NCBI GenBank assembly: GCA_032622095.1
Contig: CP136067.1
Coordinates: forward strand, 61,514,893-61,578,892
Reading direction: 5' to 3'
Origin: Siphonodentalium dalli
Lineage: Eukaryota; Mollusca; Scaphopoda; Gadilida; Siphonodentaliidae
DNA: 64,000 nt
Shown piece by piece: positions 45,563-56,449 of the stretch. The notes beneath the pieces are model-generated. The model saw only the letters and a list, made by a program, of their open reading frames with translations, had not been told where the DNA came from and did not search any database. The translations under genes and the position numbers were made by a program. Position 1 is the first letter of the stretch; every line of letters starts with the position of its first letter.

Positions 45563-46614
45563 GGAGGCATACGGCATATGCTTCCAAACAGATTGAGTTT
45601 CCTGGCATCAATCAATGACTTGATAGGATGGATGCCAAGCATACCCAAAACGATATCAGTGCGAGCACGTATACAGGAAGTCCCTGGATATGCTTGAGGC
45701 AGAAGCGATGAATTTTCCCAAGAGATGACCAATGGGTTTCTGATAGACCACACAAGAGTTCAGATCCGTATAGACCCTTTGGAATAATTATGGATCTGTA
45801 AAGAGTTTCGCAACTTTGAGGAGTGACTCCACCTGGATAGATGCCAGCATTGCTCAGCATGAAGTAGGTGGATCTTATTTTGTTGACAATACAGTCGATG
45901 AACTCACGAGGGAAGTCGCTTCTATGCAACGTTATGCCAAGATGGGTTATGTGATCAGTTTCGTCAACATACCCGTCACGAAGTTTCCATCTCCTTGGAT
46001 GCACATGCAGTTTCTTCACTTTATCATTGAATACAATGGTTTTACATTTCTGTGCGTTGTTTGTAAACCGCCACAATCAGCTATACAGCGTGCAAATATC
46101 ACAAAGACGTTGTAGGCCCACGTTTGTGAGCGACAAACGCGTCATATCATCCGCTTGAGTTGGCGACGCGCAGTTGTGGAGACAATCCGAAGACCATAGT
46201 TCGATGCCTCGAGTTCAGATAACAGATCATCTATATACAACATGTATAGAAGAGGGGATAAAATTTTGCCTTGTCGCGTGCCTTGCATTATTTTGATTTC
46301 CCCTGACAAATATTTACCATATTTGACAAAGCACGTAAAGCCCGACAACATCTCCCGTAGTATGAACCATATATGTCCACGAAAACCGCGATTGTAAAGT
46401 TTGATCAATATGCCGTCTAACAACACAGTATCAAAGGTTTTACGGAAACATGCATAAAGCTTCTATTTTGCTCTGATGTGTAATTGATGCATTCGCTAAC
46501 TACATATGATGACATTAAGCAACTTATTTCTTTCTGCAACCCGTTCTGAAGGGGGTGAACGTTAACGAGATATGGTGTATTAATTTCGAAGCGATTGAGC
46601 AGAACCTTTTGCAA
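45563..46614 (-). pseudogene. LINE reverse transcriptase and following region, upstream of the Gypsy insertion
   Basis: Three frames together encode the second half of a reverse transcriptase: GFRGHIWFILREMLSGF, motif B MQGTRQGKILSPLLYMLYID, a catalytic box reading QADDM at about 46141-46160, then LGITLHRSDFP, PKGLYGSELL and GIHPIKSLIDARKLNL. Motif A (F.KTFDTV) overlaps a frame change near 46435. At least two frameshifts are present. The 3' edge runs straight into the LTR at the GGAGG duplication. Confidence 0.82.
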
Positions 46615-46621
46615 AAATAAT

Positions 46622-46740
46622 TCCTGATGGGTTTATTCCAAATTATTTACAAATACTGAGACTGTTCTATTGTTCTGCAGCTAAATACCACATTTTTGGA
46701 TGGAGGGTGAATATACACATGTATGTTGCAATAATGAGGC
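46622..46740 (+). repeat. Dispersed 120-bp repeat, copy 2
   Basis: Counterpart of 38010-38130; it begins right where the LINE coding similarity stops. Confidence 0.88.
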
Positions 46741-46997
46741 GTTTTAACATGAACAATAACATCAGTTCTGAGGGAATAATCTATAAATTAACTGGATAAA
46801 TATATAGCAACAAAATATATTCTCCTATCATGTCAGTTTTAATAGGCAATTGTTCAACCACGCCTCCAATAGTGTATAGACAAAATCAGCAATATCATAT
46901 ACATTCCCTATATCATTATGATATTTAAGTTAAAGCGCAGCGATAGCGATAATTCATAAGGATGCTCACACTGACCGATTTATCATGCTTATAATAA

Positions 46998-47085
46998 ACA
47001 AGAAAACCATAGTCAGAAATGGTAACGCCCTCAAGATCATATTATTAGGCATAAATATAAATTATAATATAAAATATATTGGTAT
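46998..47085 (+). repeat. Dispersed 85-bp repeat, copy 2
   Basis: Counterpart of 33435-33530. Confidence 0.8.
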
Positions 47086-47089
47086 CATT

Positions 47090-49020
47090 AATGCACCACC
47101 TTAGAATTCCGTTGAAACAACTGACTACAACTACAACAACTGCAGCTTATCACTGCATGTTTCTCCTTCACCACACCAGAAAGCATTTAAATGCGGACAA
47201 AACATATACTAATCGGATTGAATGCATACCCGATAATTCGCAATACGACCTTTAGTCTACATTCCAACTGAAACATACTTCATCGGCAATGTTAGCTGTT
47301 ATATTATACTTTATTTTTTGTGTTCCCAAAATAAAATCTTCAAGAGTGGCCAAGCCATTGTTTACACTTAAATATAAAAACCAATTAACGCGATAATAAA
47401 AAAAAAATTATATACTGCAACAATAAGACATCCGCGAAAATACGCAATATAGCGGGTACGTTATTAATCAAAGTTAACCCATAACTCCTATTTTTTAAAA
47501 TAAATTTTATTCGTCAAAAATAACACAAGTAACGAATGTACAAACAGAAGACAGTTAATAAAAATACAGTGCAAATACAATACATTTATTATATATGTTA
47601 CTATTTGACTATTATATATTATTATACGGTATATGTCATCTATGCAACGTCAGACATTGTTGGTTAATAATTTCTTATCGAATTTGTTTCCGTTAACTGA
47701 TTACCGTCGATCCGCTTTTTTTTTATTTGTCGTAATATTTGGCGTATGCGGATAAAACAGTTTGTTATATATTTACCGAAATTAAATTACATATTCTGCA
47801 AATGATACCTGAATACCCGATGTCTTGGTTATATTAATAATCTTGAAATTGGAAATATCTCCAGAAAAATATTGGATGTCACTTTTGTGTTATATTGTGG
47901 GGATAGGACATTACTGTTCGCTCTACTACAATAAGTTGATCTCGATTCCGCTATGTTTGCGACGTAGTTGTCCCCAAACTTCCCCAGCGTTTCTATCATT
48001 TTCGGTGCCCGATAAGGCGTTCTGTTGGATCTGATTTGTCAATGTGAGAACAATGGTCTCTGTTGACAATAATTTGATGGTTATTTTAAAATTGCATCTA
48101 TAGTACGAGGTGGGTAACAGAGAGAAACATAATCAATAATAATAATATAATAATAAATAATTATGTTGAGATGCCTTTGTATTTCAAGATAACATATGGT
48201 AGTAAATGTACGATTTTCTGTTTCCAATCATGAAAAAATCTAAAAATCGACTCGGTGCTTCCAATAACAATATCGATTTCAGGTGATTTATTCCATATAA
48301 TGTGGCGTATCGTGTATCAAAACACAGGATTATAAACATGGAATTTGTTTCCAAATATGTTGATTACGCAGTGAATTGTGGTAGACATTCGCTACAAGAA
48401 CGAGCACTCCGTTTTTCTTGCAAAAAAAAATAATATATAATAATAAAAAATAGAATGGCCGACTGAATCCGTTTTATCGTTCCAATTAAGCCGTTCTTAT
48501 CAGAACTGTCATCCATAAAATACGAATATACACCATGTATCAGAAGACATCTCAAGCTATGTGATGTCTTTATTGATTCTGCGCTCTTCCGAGTCTATTT
48601 TTAGCTTTTTCATCGGCATCGATATATAGTTTTCTTGTTCGCCGAATCAAAAGTCGTTCTATCACAGCCGTATCGTATATAAACATGAATATAGTAGTGT
48701 TCCAGTATCCCATTTGATACACAATCCTTGTTGTTTTCTAGCGTATTCGTCGATAAATCTAAATTATACACATTGATGGTCGAACGCAGTTTTCGATGTT
48801 TCGTGGCACCTTCGCACGTGCGTGTGTTAATCGGTCTCCAGATGTACAAAAACAATACCTTCGGTCGAATGAATACACTTATTATGTGCAATAGATGTTA
48901 AACTTCATTTAAATACTAAGTTTGGTTGTGGGCAGTACAAATACAATTCTACAGCTGTTCCGCAGCCTTGATTTCGACAATTTTATGGTAGGTCAGTCGT
49001 CGTCCGAATAATGAAATTTT
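47090..49020. other. No recognisable gene
   Basis: Strongly AT-rich, with A- and ATA-rich runs (47396, 48131, 48421) and no protein motif. Confidence 0.45.
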
Positions 49021-49254
49021 TGGTGTCCGCTCAGTGGCGGCGTTAGTATATTTGGCTGGGGCGAATATCGGCCTTTCGTTAAACACCAAAATGACACACC
49101 CTCTACATGTTCCTAGATATATCGTCCATCCTAACGCAATTTCAAATTCTGTCCCACAGATTGTCATTCTGTTCAGAATTCCATTCCATTCCGCATATTG
49201 TCATGTCCCATAAATTATGCTACTTAGTACTCTGAAATAAGAAAAGAGTTCCAT

Positions 49255-49690
49255 TCTTGAATGCAGCAGTGCTATATGCTGCAATTTGACGATGAAACTC
49301 TCGTTTCATAATTCGGAGTAATAATTAACAGACTATATAGCAGCATAGCACCGCTGCATTTTAGTTTGAAACCCTCGTTTCTTAAATTAGCAGCATATAT
49401 AGCACCGCTGCATTTGAGATTGGAACTCTAGCTAGTGTTCTTTTCTTAATTCGGAGTATGCAACAAGTACTAAGTAACAGATTAGCAGAGTAGCACCGCT
49501 GCATTTTATTTAAGTTTGAAACTCTCTTTTCTTAATTCGAGGTACCAATTAGCAGATTAGTAGCATAACACCGGTTAATTTGACTTTTAAATTTTCTTTT
49601 CTTAATTCAATTTTTTCACTAAGTAGCAGTTAGCAACATATAGCACTGCTGCATGCGTTTGAGTTTGAAACTCTTTTCTCGTTTCCGCTT
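49255..49690 (+). repeat. Irregular tandem repeat, units about 80-120 bp
   Basis: Five or six diverged units, each with AGCA.CRCTGCATTT, GAAACTCTCTTTTCTTAATTC and TTAGCAGATTAGCA words. Just upstream, at 49026, CAGTGGCGGCGTTAG looks like a DNA-transposon end, but no partner end was found. Confidence 0.65.
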
Positions 49691-51194
49691 TTGGTCTAAC
49701 ATTTTGAATCGGGCAAGATTTATCGGCAAATCTATAGTCTGGAAGTTAGGAGTGTTATTACAACTGTTGCCCAGCCACCTTTCACACGGTAGATCATCGT
49801 AACACCTCCAAGAGAATGGACTTTTATTTAAATTATAATAATAAGTTGATTGGCTTCAAATTTGGCAAACTGACAAATATGATAATATACCAATTTATAA
49901 GGATAAGATCCTTAGAGATATAAACTGTCCCACAAATGGCAAAACTGGGATATCGATGACATACTAAATGAGCAATGGAAGAGCACTATAATTGATATCA
50001 CTTTTACAGTTTGCAAATGAATGTTAGTTGTATAATAACACATTTGAAGCAAATTGAGCTCTGCGAAGGATTATGTCAAAATATTTATGAAGGCGGGTTA
50101 TTATAAATATGCTTAAAGATACGGTTAGCGTTGGTGTTGGGTATTGCTGTTAAAATATTCTCATCCGTTGTAACCGCCAGAAACAGAACGGATATTAAAA
50201 TATAGACTTACTTTGTTCTCATACCGGTCATAAATATCCCTTAACATTTATGTTATTGTCATGCTAGTACTCTCTGATATGTAAACAAACAGCATGTTAT
50301 GTAAACAAACCGTACGTAAAGAATATGGGGTTAGCAAAACACTCAACACCGGGGTTACTCCACTATTGAACTTTGATTAGAATGCCACCAAGTTGTCTAC
50401 AAAATTCCGGTATCGCGTTTGCTAATCATCGCCACTCAAAATTTCGGTGTTGCATGGTCAACGTGAATCACTCTCCTAAACAATCGCCACGGTGTTTTTC
50501 CTATAGATAACTTTTTACATGCTGTATATAAACAAACGCTCGGCTCACACAAATTGTGTTTTTGATGATAATATCGCATTCATACTATATCATTATACAA
50601 TTTATACTAAACTTTTAGTATATTTTTGAGGAAAATGTTCACAATTTGGTTACTGTTATTTCTAAATATTATCCTATAACGAAGGCCACCCGTGCATTTA
50701 ACTGCATGTAGCTTCACGTTGAACTATTACCGAGAAAACGATCATCGACCTTAGGATATTTTTTATTACGGCGCACACGCATTAACAATTTATAACACCT
50801 ATATACCAGTATTCGCAGTATGTACATATATAGTGGCACTAAGAGTCAGACAAGAAGAACCATTTCGCTCGTATAACAAAAATGCATGTAGCTGCTCAAT
50901 TAAGCATGCGGCATGAGTGCGTTCGGGTCGTTGACATTCAACGAAAGATAAACGATGAACAGTTCTATCTCTGGTCTGGGCCAACGTTTCTCCATTGTTG
51001 TATATTTGCGAATGTCTGTCTGTGTTTTATAGAAACTAACGAGGGACCATCTTGATGGCGCCAAAGGGGTCTAACAGGGATAACTTTTTACGAGGGAGAT
51101 AGTGGTGAAGGTAAACTTTTAAACGTGACGCTGTTGGTGCCAGGGAGATAAATATGAGAGGGAAAACAAAAACGATGACATTTTTGTCGCCGAT
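49691..51194. other. No recognisable gene
   Basis: AT-rich sequence without motif; 51030-51190 is weakly like the modules at 55665-56400 in inverted orientation (GGCACCAA..GTCACGTTTAAA). Confidence 0.4.
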
Positions 51195-52051
51195 TTTCAC
51201 CAGACTTAAACATAATCATCATCTCCTAGATCATGCCAAGAATCTCTACTCTGTCTGACGCCCTTAGAGATCATATTCCACCAGTACAAAATCCGGGAAC
51301 TTTTTAAAGTTTTGACAGGGAATCTTATAAAGTCGAAAAAATAACGCGGGGAATGTATTTCTTTGTCAATACCTGTTGTTGCTTAATAATTTATTCATCG
51401 GTACGTGAAGTTCCCAGCTCGAGATTACATCATTTACGTGACTTTTGATACCCAATTCCGCGATAAATATTTATTTTATTCCCTGTCATCAAAGTCGACA
51501 GATTATATCCTAAGCAACCCAACGCGGAAGCCATTCTGATTGGTCGATCGCCAAAAGTATAACTTCCCGCAACCGGTTCGCAAAACTGGACACCCCCCCC
51601 CCCTCGCGTAACAATCACGCTGGCTTAATACACAATCCAATGCAACGGTTGTCACCGTTGACACCGCGGGCCGCAGGATACAGATTTCTTCCCTAAGATC
51701 ATTATAATTTTGTGATTTTAACTTTCTTTTTCGTCGTGTGTTCAATTTGTTTTGTTTAATTCTTTGTTAATCACTCCGCGATCTTGTCTCACATATCCTA
51801 ATTGCCTTGCATAACATAGGGCAATTTGGCGAAGACAAAGATAATTAACGGGGCTGCTTTTAACTACTCAATCGTTCAATAGGAAAATCACCAGTTGCTG
51901 ACACTGCAGCATGCTAAGCGCATATTACATTACATTACATATTGGTCCTTTATATACACAATAAGTTTGTGTTGGAACAGCTCGGGCAAGGAATAAAAAA
52001 AAGACATAATCCGCGACTATATCTAAATGAACGATATACTTTCAGATGACA

Positions 52052-52665
52052 TCTATTATATATTTTGGAAGATCTGTCTGTCTGTCTGTCTGTCTGTGTG
52101 TGTGTTCGCGATGAACTCGAAAACGTCCCACCCGATTTCGATGAAACTTGGTATGTGGGGGTATTTTCGGCCGGGGACGAACATAGGCATATTAATTTGT
52201 CCGTGCGACATCACATTGACCTTGAAATCGGATAATTTCAAGGTCAAACGCCCGAATATCACGGGATTTGGATGAAACTTGGTATGTGTGGGTACTTTCT
52301 TATGGCGAGTCTCATAAGCATATTCATTTGCCCGTGCGACGTGACCTTGACCTTGAAATCGGGTAACTTCAAGGTCAAATCGCCAATTTTGATGGGATTT
52401 CGACGAAATTTGATACGTGGGGTTAGTTTTGTCCACTGATTGTTTTGGACGGGTCCAATCGTGACCCCGAACAGACCTTGACCTTCAAAATGATCAATTC
52501 AAGGTCAAATCGGGTAAAACCGGATGGATTTCGACGGGCACGTTTGTCGGGTACTTGGGTCCGGGCAGTGTTTTTGGACTGGTCAAATCGTGACCCCACT
52601 TGATCTTGACCTTCAAAATGGACAATTCAAGGTCAAAGCCCGGACGAAGTCGGGTCACCTTCTAG
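52052..52665 (+). mobile_element. Complete Helitron-like element, TCAAGGTCA subfamily
   Basis: Flanked by A (52051) and T (52666) as Helitron insertions are. It starts TCTATTATATATTTTGG, runs into GTCTGTCTGTCTGTCTG, and ends with CCCGGACGAAGTCGGG (six-pair stem with a bulged G and a GAA loop), TCACCTT and CTAG. The 614-bp interior repeats TTGACCTTGAAATCGG / TTTCAAGGTCAAA pairs. There is no Rep or helicase coding region, so it needs an autonomous partner. Confidence 0.82.
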
Positions 52666-53272
52666 TAATATATATATGTTCGATAGCCAGACAATTAAAC
52701 ATGGAACTAAAAGCGGCATTGTAACTGCATATTTATGATTTACACAGAATTACTAGAATTTGGGGATATTTGGGCTTCTAGAGTTTGGGCGCCCAGCCAC
52801 GAAACACGTATATCAAAACTGTCCTCGATATTTCCCTGATGTACCATATTATATGTAGCTCGTATCCAATGGCCATGCTCTGCAACTATTGCTAGTCACG
52901 ATTAAAATCATCTTATTGCAGGACGCTAGATCGTGAACAGTGCATTCCAAATGAATAAAACATCATTATCTTAGTTTTTATAACTTATGAAAACTAATAC
53001 AATTATATTTGGTTAGTATAGTTAAATTGTTGACTACAATTCTAATACAATCATATTTATGCTGAATTCAGTATTTAGAGACAATTAAGATACACTTTAC
53101 TAACTTAAATTTAAATTAAATTAAAGTGTTTAGTTCGTCAGAGGTAGTTTAGTAAAATACGCAGGGAGAGAATGACCCGTTTTCGTGGACCGAAACTGCA
53201 GCTTGACGATCGACCAATCAGAATTGATTCCGCGTCGGGTCGCTCAGGATATAATATGTCGACTTTGATGAC

Positions 53273-55374
53273 AGAGTCGTTATTTCGTGGGAATCCAGAT
53301 TTAGAATCCGATTACGGTGGCGGGGCTAATTCCTGATTCTAGGTCAGATTTTGAAATCCACGTGGTCTCCGATACTATGTTTAATGTTCTCCCAGCGTCA
53401 AACATTGCTCATGTGTTTGACAAATTCCATTCCTCGGTTAGCTGTTGAGCGAACAAGTCGCAAAGCTTTTTGCTCTGTGGCTTGTCTCTGTTCCGGCTAG
53501 CTGAGACCGGATCGCTTGTGAGTTGTATGGTCGATCTAAAAAGATATTAGCCGCCCGAGCGATTCGGAGTGAACGTTTTTGGACTTGGTAGAGGATTATG
53601 TTGCTAATCCCCCCTGCCGTTGTCGCGGACTTGGATAGACTGCGCATTGTGGACACATTTAGCTGGACTCTAACCCAGACTAAAGTGGGCATTGTGCGTC
53701 TATCCTTGCAGTACCGGATTGGTACCCTCTGCTGGCGGTACCTCGGAAGCTGGATTCAACCAGCGACCTACCATCCGATACGGAGACTTGGACCTCTGGG
53801 ACCAGATTCCGAAGAAGAGAACTTACCTCGGAATCAGGATTCTTTTGACTAACTGTTCCAAATAATGATACGTTCAAGCCAGCAAATGCAACAAACAAAC
53901 AAACCCGATTTTAAATAAATACATATACAAACTTATGACTAACTCGGGGAGGGGGTGATCGGTGATCTGTATATATGTTCAACTTGTTTTGGTAGTCATG
54001 TTACATTGCCATTACTAATTATTTATTTGTTCAGTGTAATAACATATGGGATAGGGGTACCCTTAAGTGAGTCAGCACTTGTCCTCCAATCCCATTGTCT
54101 GTATAAACAAATGTATGTGTTATATATCATGTGTTATCTAAATTTGACAAATATTTGAAATAAATATGTTTAATCTAAACTTTGGTACATTTCCAGCAGT
54201 TGGAAATTGCATGCATGACACAACATTAGTTGGACATTAATTTGACACCATATATAGGTTGGAATTTTTCTCATTGTTTGATTTTGTCAACCAGTAAAAG
54301 TTGGTAATTTTCCAATCTTAGTGTGTGTCAGGTTGGATATTTCCAACGGGTGCAAATGGAATTCTGCGAACCTGTGAGATTGATGTTTGGTTCAAAGGGG
54401 GGGGGGGGTGCAGTTGGCGGAAATTTGAGGAAACCTCTAGCCACGTCCCTAGAACTTGTACGTGCGGGTACTTAATCAATAATATAGTCCTGAGATCCTA
54501 GAATAAGCTTTACATTTGTGTTTGTGCGATTGGGAGATGCAGTTCACATGCGATCACAATACCACAACATTAGCTTCATGGGAACAGCTTTATTTTCCAA
54601 CTAATGTACAGCACGTTGGTCAAAAAATGCCTGTGTTTCTGTACTATACAGAGAATATTGTGCAAAACGACTGCATTTAACGAAACAAAACATTTTAAAT
54701 ATGAAATTGCTATAAGACTAGATAGTACATACATGTACGTGTATCTGATAATCCATCGATATCATATAATCCTACATTTCTTGAATAAGAAGAAACATTA
54801 TAATAACGAACAAAGCAGAAGACATATCAATGCAGGTTCACGTGAATTCGGTCAATGGTGACGTATCCGCCGAATTTGAAATCGACATGCGTTCGGACGG
54901 TATTTTATGGATGGAATTATGAAATGGACATATGAAAGTGACAATGAAATCGACAAGGATTTGCTTCACCATCAACCGAAGTGCTCCCCCAGCGTTACTA
55001 TCAATAGCGTTATTATTTGGCTAATTTCAGTAATATTCTCCCAGTTTACACTCGATAAAACAAATTTGTCTCCGCATTTAAAATTCTTTGATATAGATCG
55101 TTTATATTCTGCAATAATTTGTACACAAGAGACGGAATCTTACGTTTTATTGTGTTTTTAAACTACGAGGTGGCGAAATCTCGGTTTGTTTACATTACGA
55201 ACATTTGAGTCCGTAATCGGAATCCGAATCCGAATCTGGATTATGACGAAATAACGATTGATTACGATTACGGTCTGTTCGTTTACTGATTCTGGTCTGT
55301 TCGTTTACCGAACCACGTCGTACGAGGACTAATCTGTAATCTGAATCCAGATTCTCTCACCAAATAACGACTCT
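53273..55374. mobile_element. 2.1-kb TIR element
   Basis: The left end AGAGTCGTTATTTCGTGG and the right end CCAAATAACGACTCT are inverted copies, and the similarity goes on inward (GAATCCAGATTTAGAATC against GAATCTGGATTCAGATTAC). It interrupts the host repeat exactly between GATGAC and GGGAATAAAAT, while the other host arm is continuous (rc of 51470-51500). It contains the hAT-like piece at 54180. No transposase. Confidence 0.7.
54180..54453 (-). mobile_element. hAT-like MITE fragment
   Basis: The right end CCTCTAGCCACGTCCCTAGA is the inverted terminal sequence of the 38856 family; TTGGAAATT and CAGGTTGGATATTTCCAAC words lie inside, and a G run is at 54399. The left end is lost. Confidence 0.6.
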
Positions 55375-55664
55375 GGGAATAAAATAAATATTTATCGCGG
55401 AATCGGGTGTCAAAGGTCACGTAAATGATGTAATCTCGAGCTGGGAACTTCACGTATACCGATGAATAAATTATTAAGCAACAGGGGTATTAACAAAGAA
55501 ATACATTCCCCGCGTAATTTTTTCGACTTTATAAGGTTCCCTGTCAAAACTTTTAAAAGTTCCCGGATTTTGTACTGGTGGAATATGATCTCTACGGGCG
55601 TCAGACAGAGTAGAGATTCATGGCATGATCTACATCATCTCCATGATACGAGGAGTCTAACTGC

Positions 55665-56400
55665 GTGGTTTTAAGATATCAACAGTGTTCGATTCAGGGA
55701 TGGGGAGGGGAGTGGCACCAAAATTTATAAAAATATTTTTAGTGCCGATTTCCACAAAATTGATACATATTCTTCTCCGTGATACCATGAATCTACACGC
55801 GTACATGTAGTTTAAAGACGCCACGCTTGGTGCCGCACAGGTCGGGGGCACACACAATTTATAAGAATATGTTACTTACCGATATCCACCAACTTATAGT
55901 CATCGCCATAATATGAGGAGTCTCATTGAGTGGTTTAAAAATGTCAACAGTGGCGCCGCTCTGGGGGGGCAACAAAATTGATAAAATATTTTTAGCGCCG
56001 ATTTCACCAATTTGATACATATTATTCTCCATGATACGCAGAATCTAATCGTGTGGTTTAAAGACGCCACATTGGTGATGTTTGTGTCACGAAGGGGCAT
56101 AACATTGGCAAGAATGTTTTTGTTGCCGATTTCCACCAACGTTTATATATAGCTAATATGTCATGTCCATGATACGAGGACTCTAATCATGTAGTTTAAA
56201 GAAATCAATCCGGTCCATGATGTTATATTCTGATATGTTGTAATTTATGTTGTATTGTTCATGGAATAAATACTGTTTAAACCAAAGAAATCAAAGTGAC
56301 CCTATTCGATTGGCGAGGAGCTCCAAACGTGCACGAACAGAGTCGTGCAGCCGATTTTCATAAAACTTTATAATCATCGTCTATGCATAGCATCTAATGG
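55665..56400 (+). repeat. Degenerate tandem modules of about 150 bp
   Basis: At least four units with GCCGATTTCCACCAA, TCTCC.TGATACGAGGA.TCTAAT and GTGGTTTAAAGACGCCAC blocks (near 55740, 55895, 56000, 56120). They adjoin the right arm of the long-inverted-repeat element and may be its subterminal part. Confidence 0.6.
56215..56285 (+). mobile_element. Short retroposon 3' end
   Basis: Ends CATGGAATAAATACTGTTT, as does the insertion at 43077-43460. Only the tail is shared, so the body is unknown. Confidence 0.45.
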
Positions 56401-56449
56401 TACGGGTGTTAAAGGCGGCGTCGTAGGGACGTGCAGTGAATTGGGATAG

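Larger units (their letters stand above)
40481..45567 (-). mobile_element. Complete Ty3/Gypsy LTR retrotransposon
   Basis: A 5.08-kb element (40486-45562) with two 198-bp LTRs differing at three bases and a 5-bp target duplication GGAGG (40481-40485, 45563-45567). Order on the minus strand is LTR, gag, protease, reverse transcriptase, RNase H, integrase, LTR: the Ty3/Gypsy order. Gag and pol appear to share one frame, as in Mag-type elements. No envelope gene is visible. The coding region is broken by two in-frame stops in gag, a stop and frameshifts in pol, and a 384-bp insertion in the reverse transcriptase, so this copy is inactive. Confidence 0.95.
38570..46614 (-). mobile_element. LINE carrying nested hAT-like MITE and Gypsy insertions
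   Basis: A single minus-strand LINE, cut in three by later insertions. Its pieces are 45563-46614 (reverse transcriptase and following region), 39930-40485 (C-terminal region with zinc knuckle) and about 38570-38855 (coding end and 3' UTR with AATAAATAAATAATAG tail). Removing the Gypsy element with one GGAGG copy, and the MITE with one ATAAGAGG copy, re-aligns the pieces in a family order matching the LINE at 6970. The endonuclease part is missing at the 46614 side, where a dispersed repeat begins. Confidence 0.85.
51195..55660. mobile_element. Element with long inverted repeats, split by insertions
   Basis: Bases 51195-51495 are the reverse complement of 55376-55660, and 51480-51560 the reverse complement of 53193-53272. 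The right arm is thus one block of about 365 bp split by the 2.1-kb element at 53273-55374. The space between the arms is otherwise 1.6 kb and holds the Helitron-like copy at 52052. Arms of this length point to a foldback-type or other long-TIR DNA element. No transposase motif was recognised. Confidence 0.72.
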
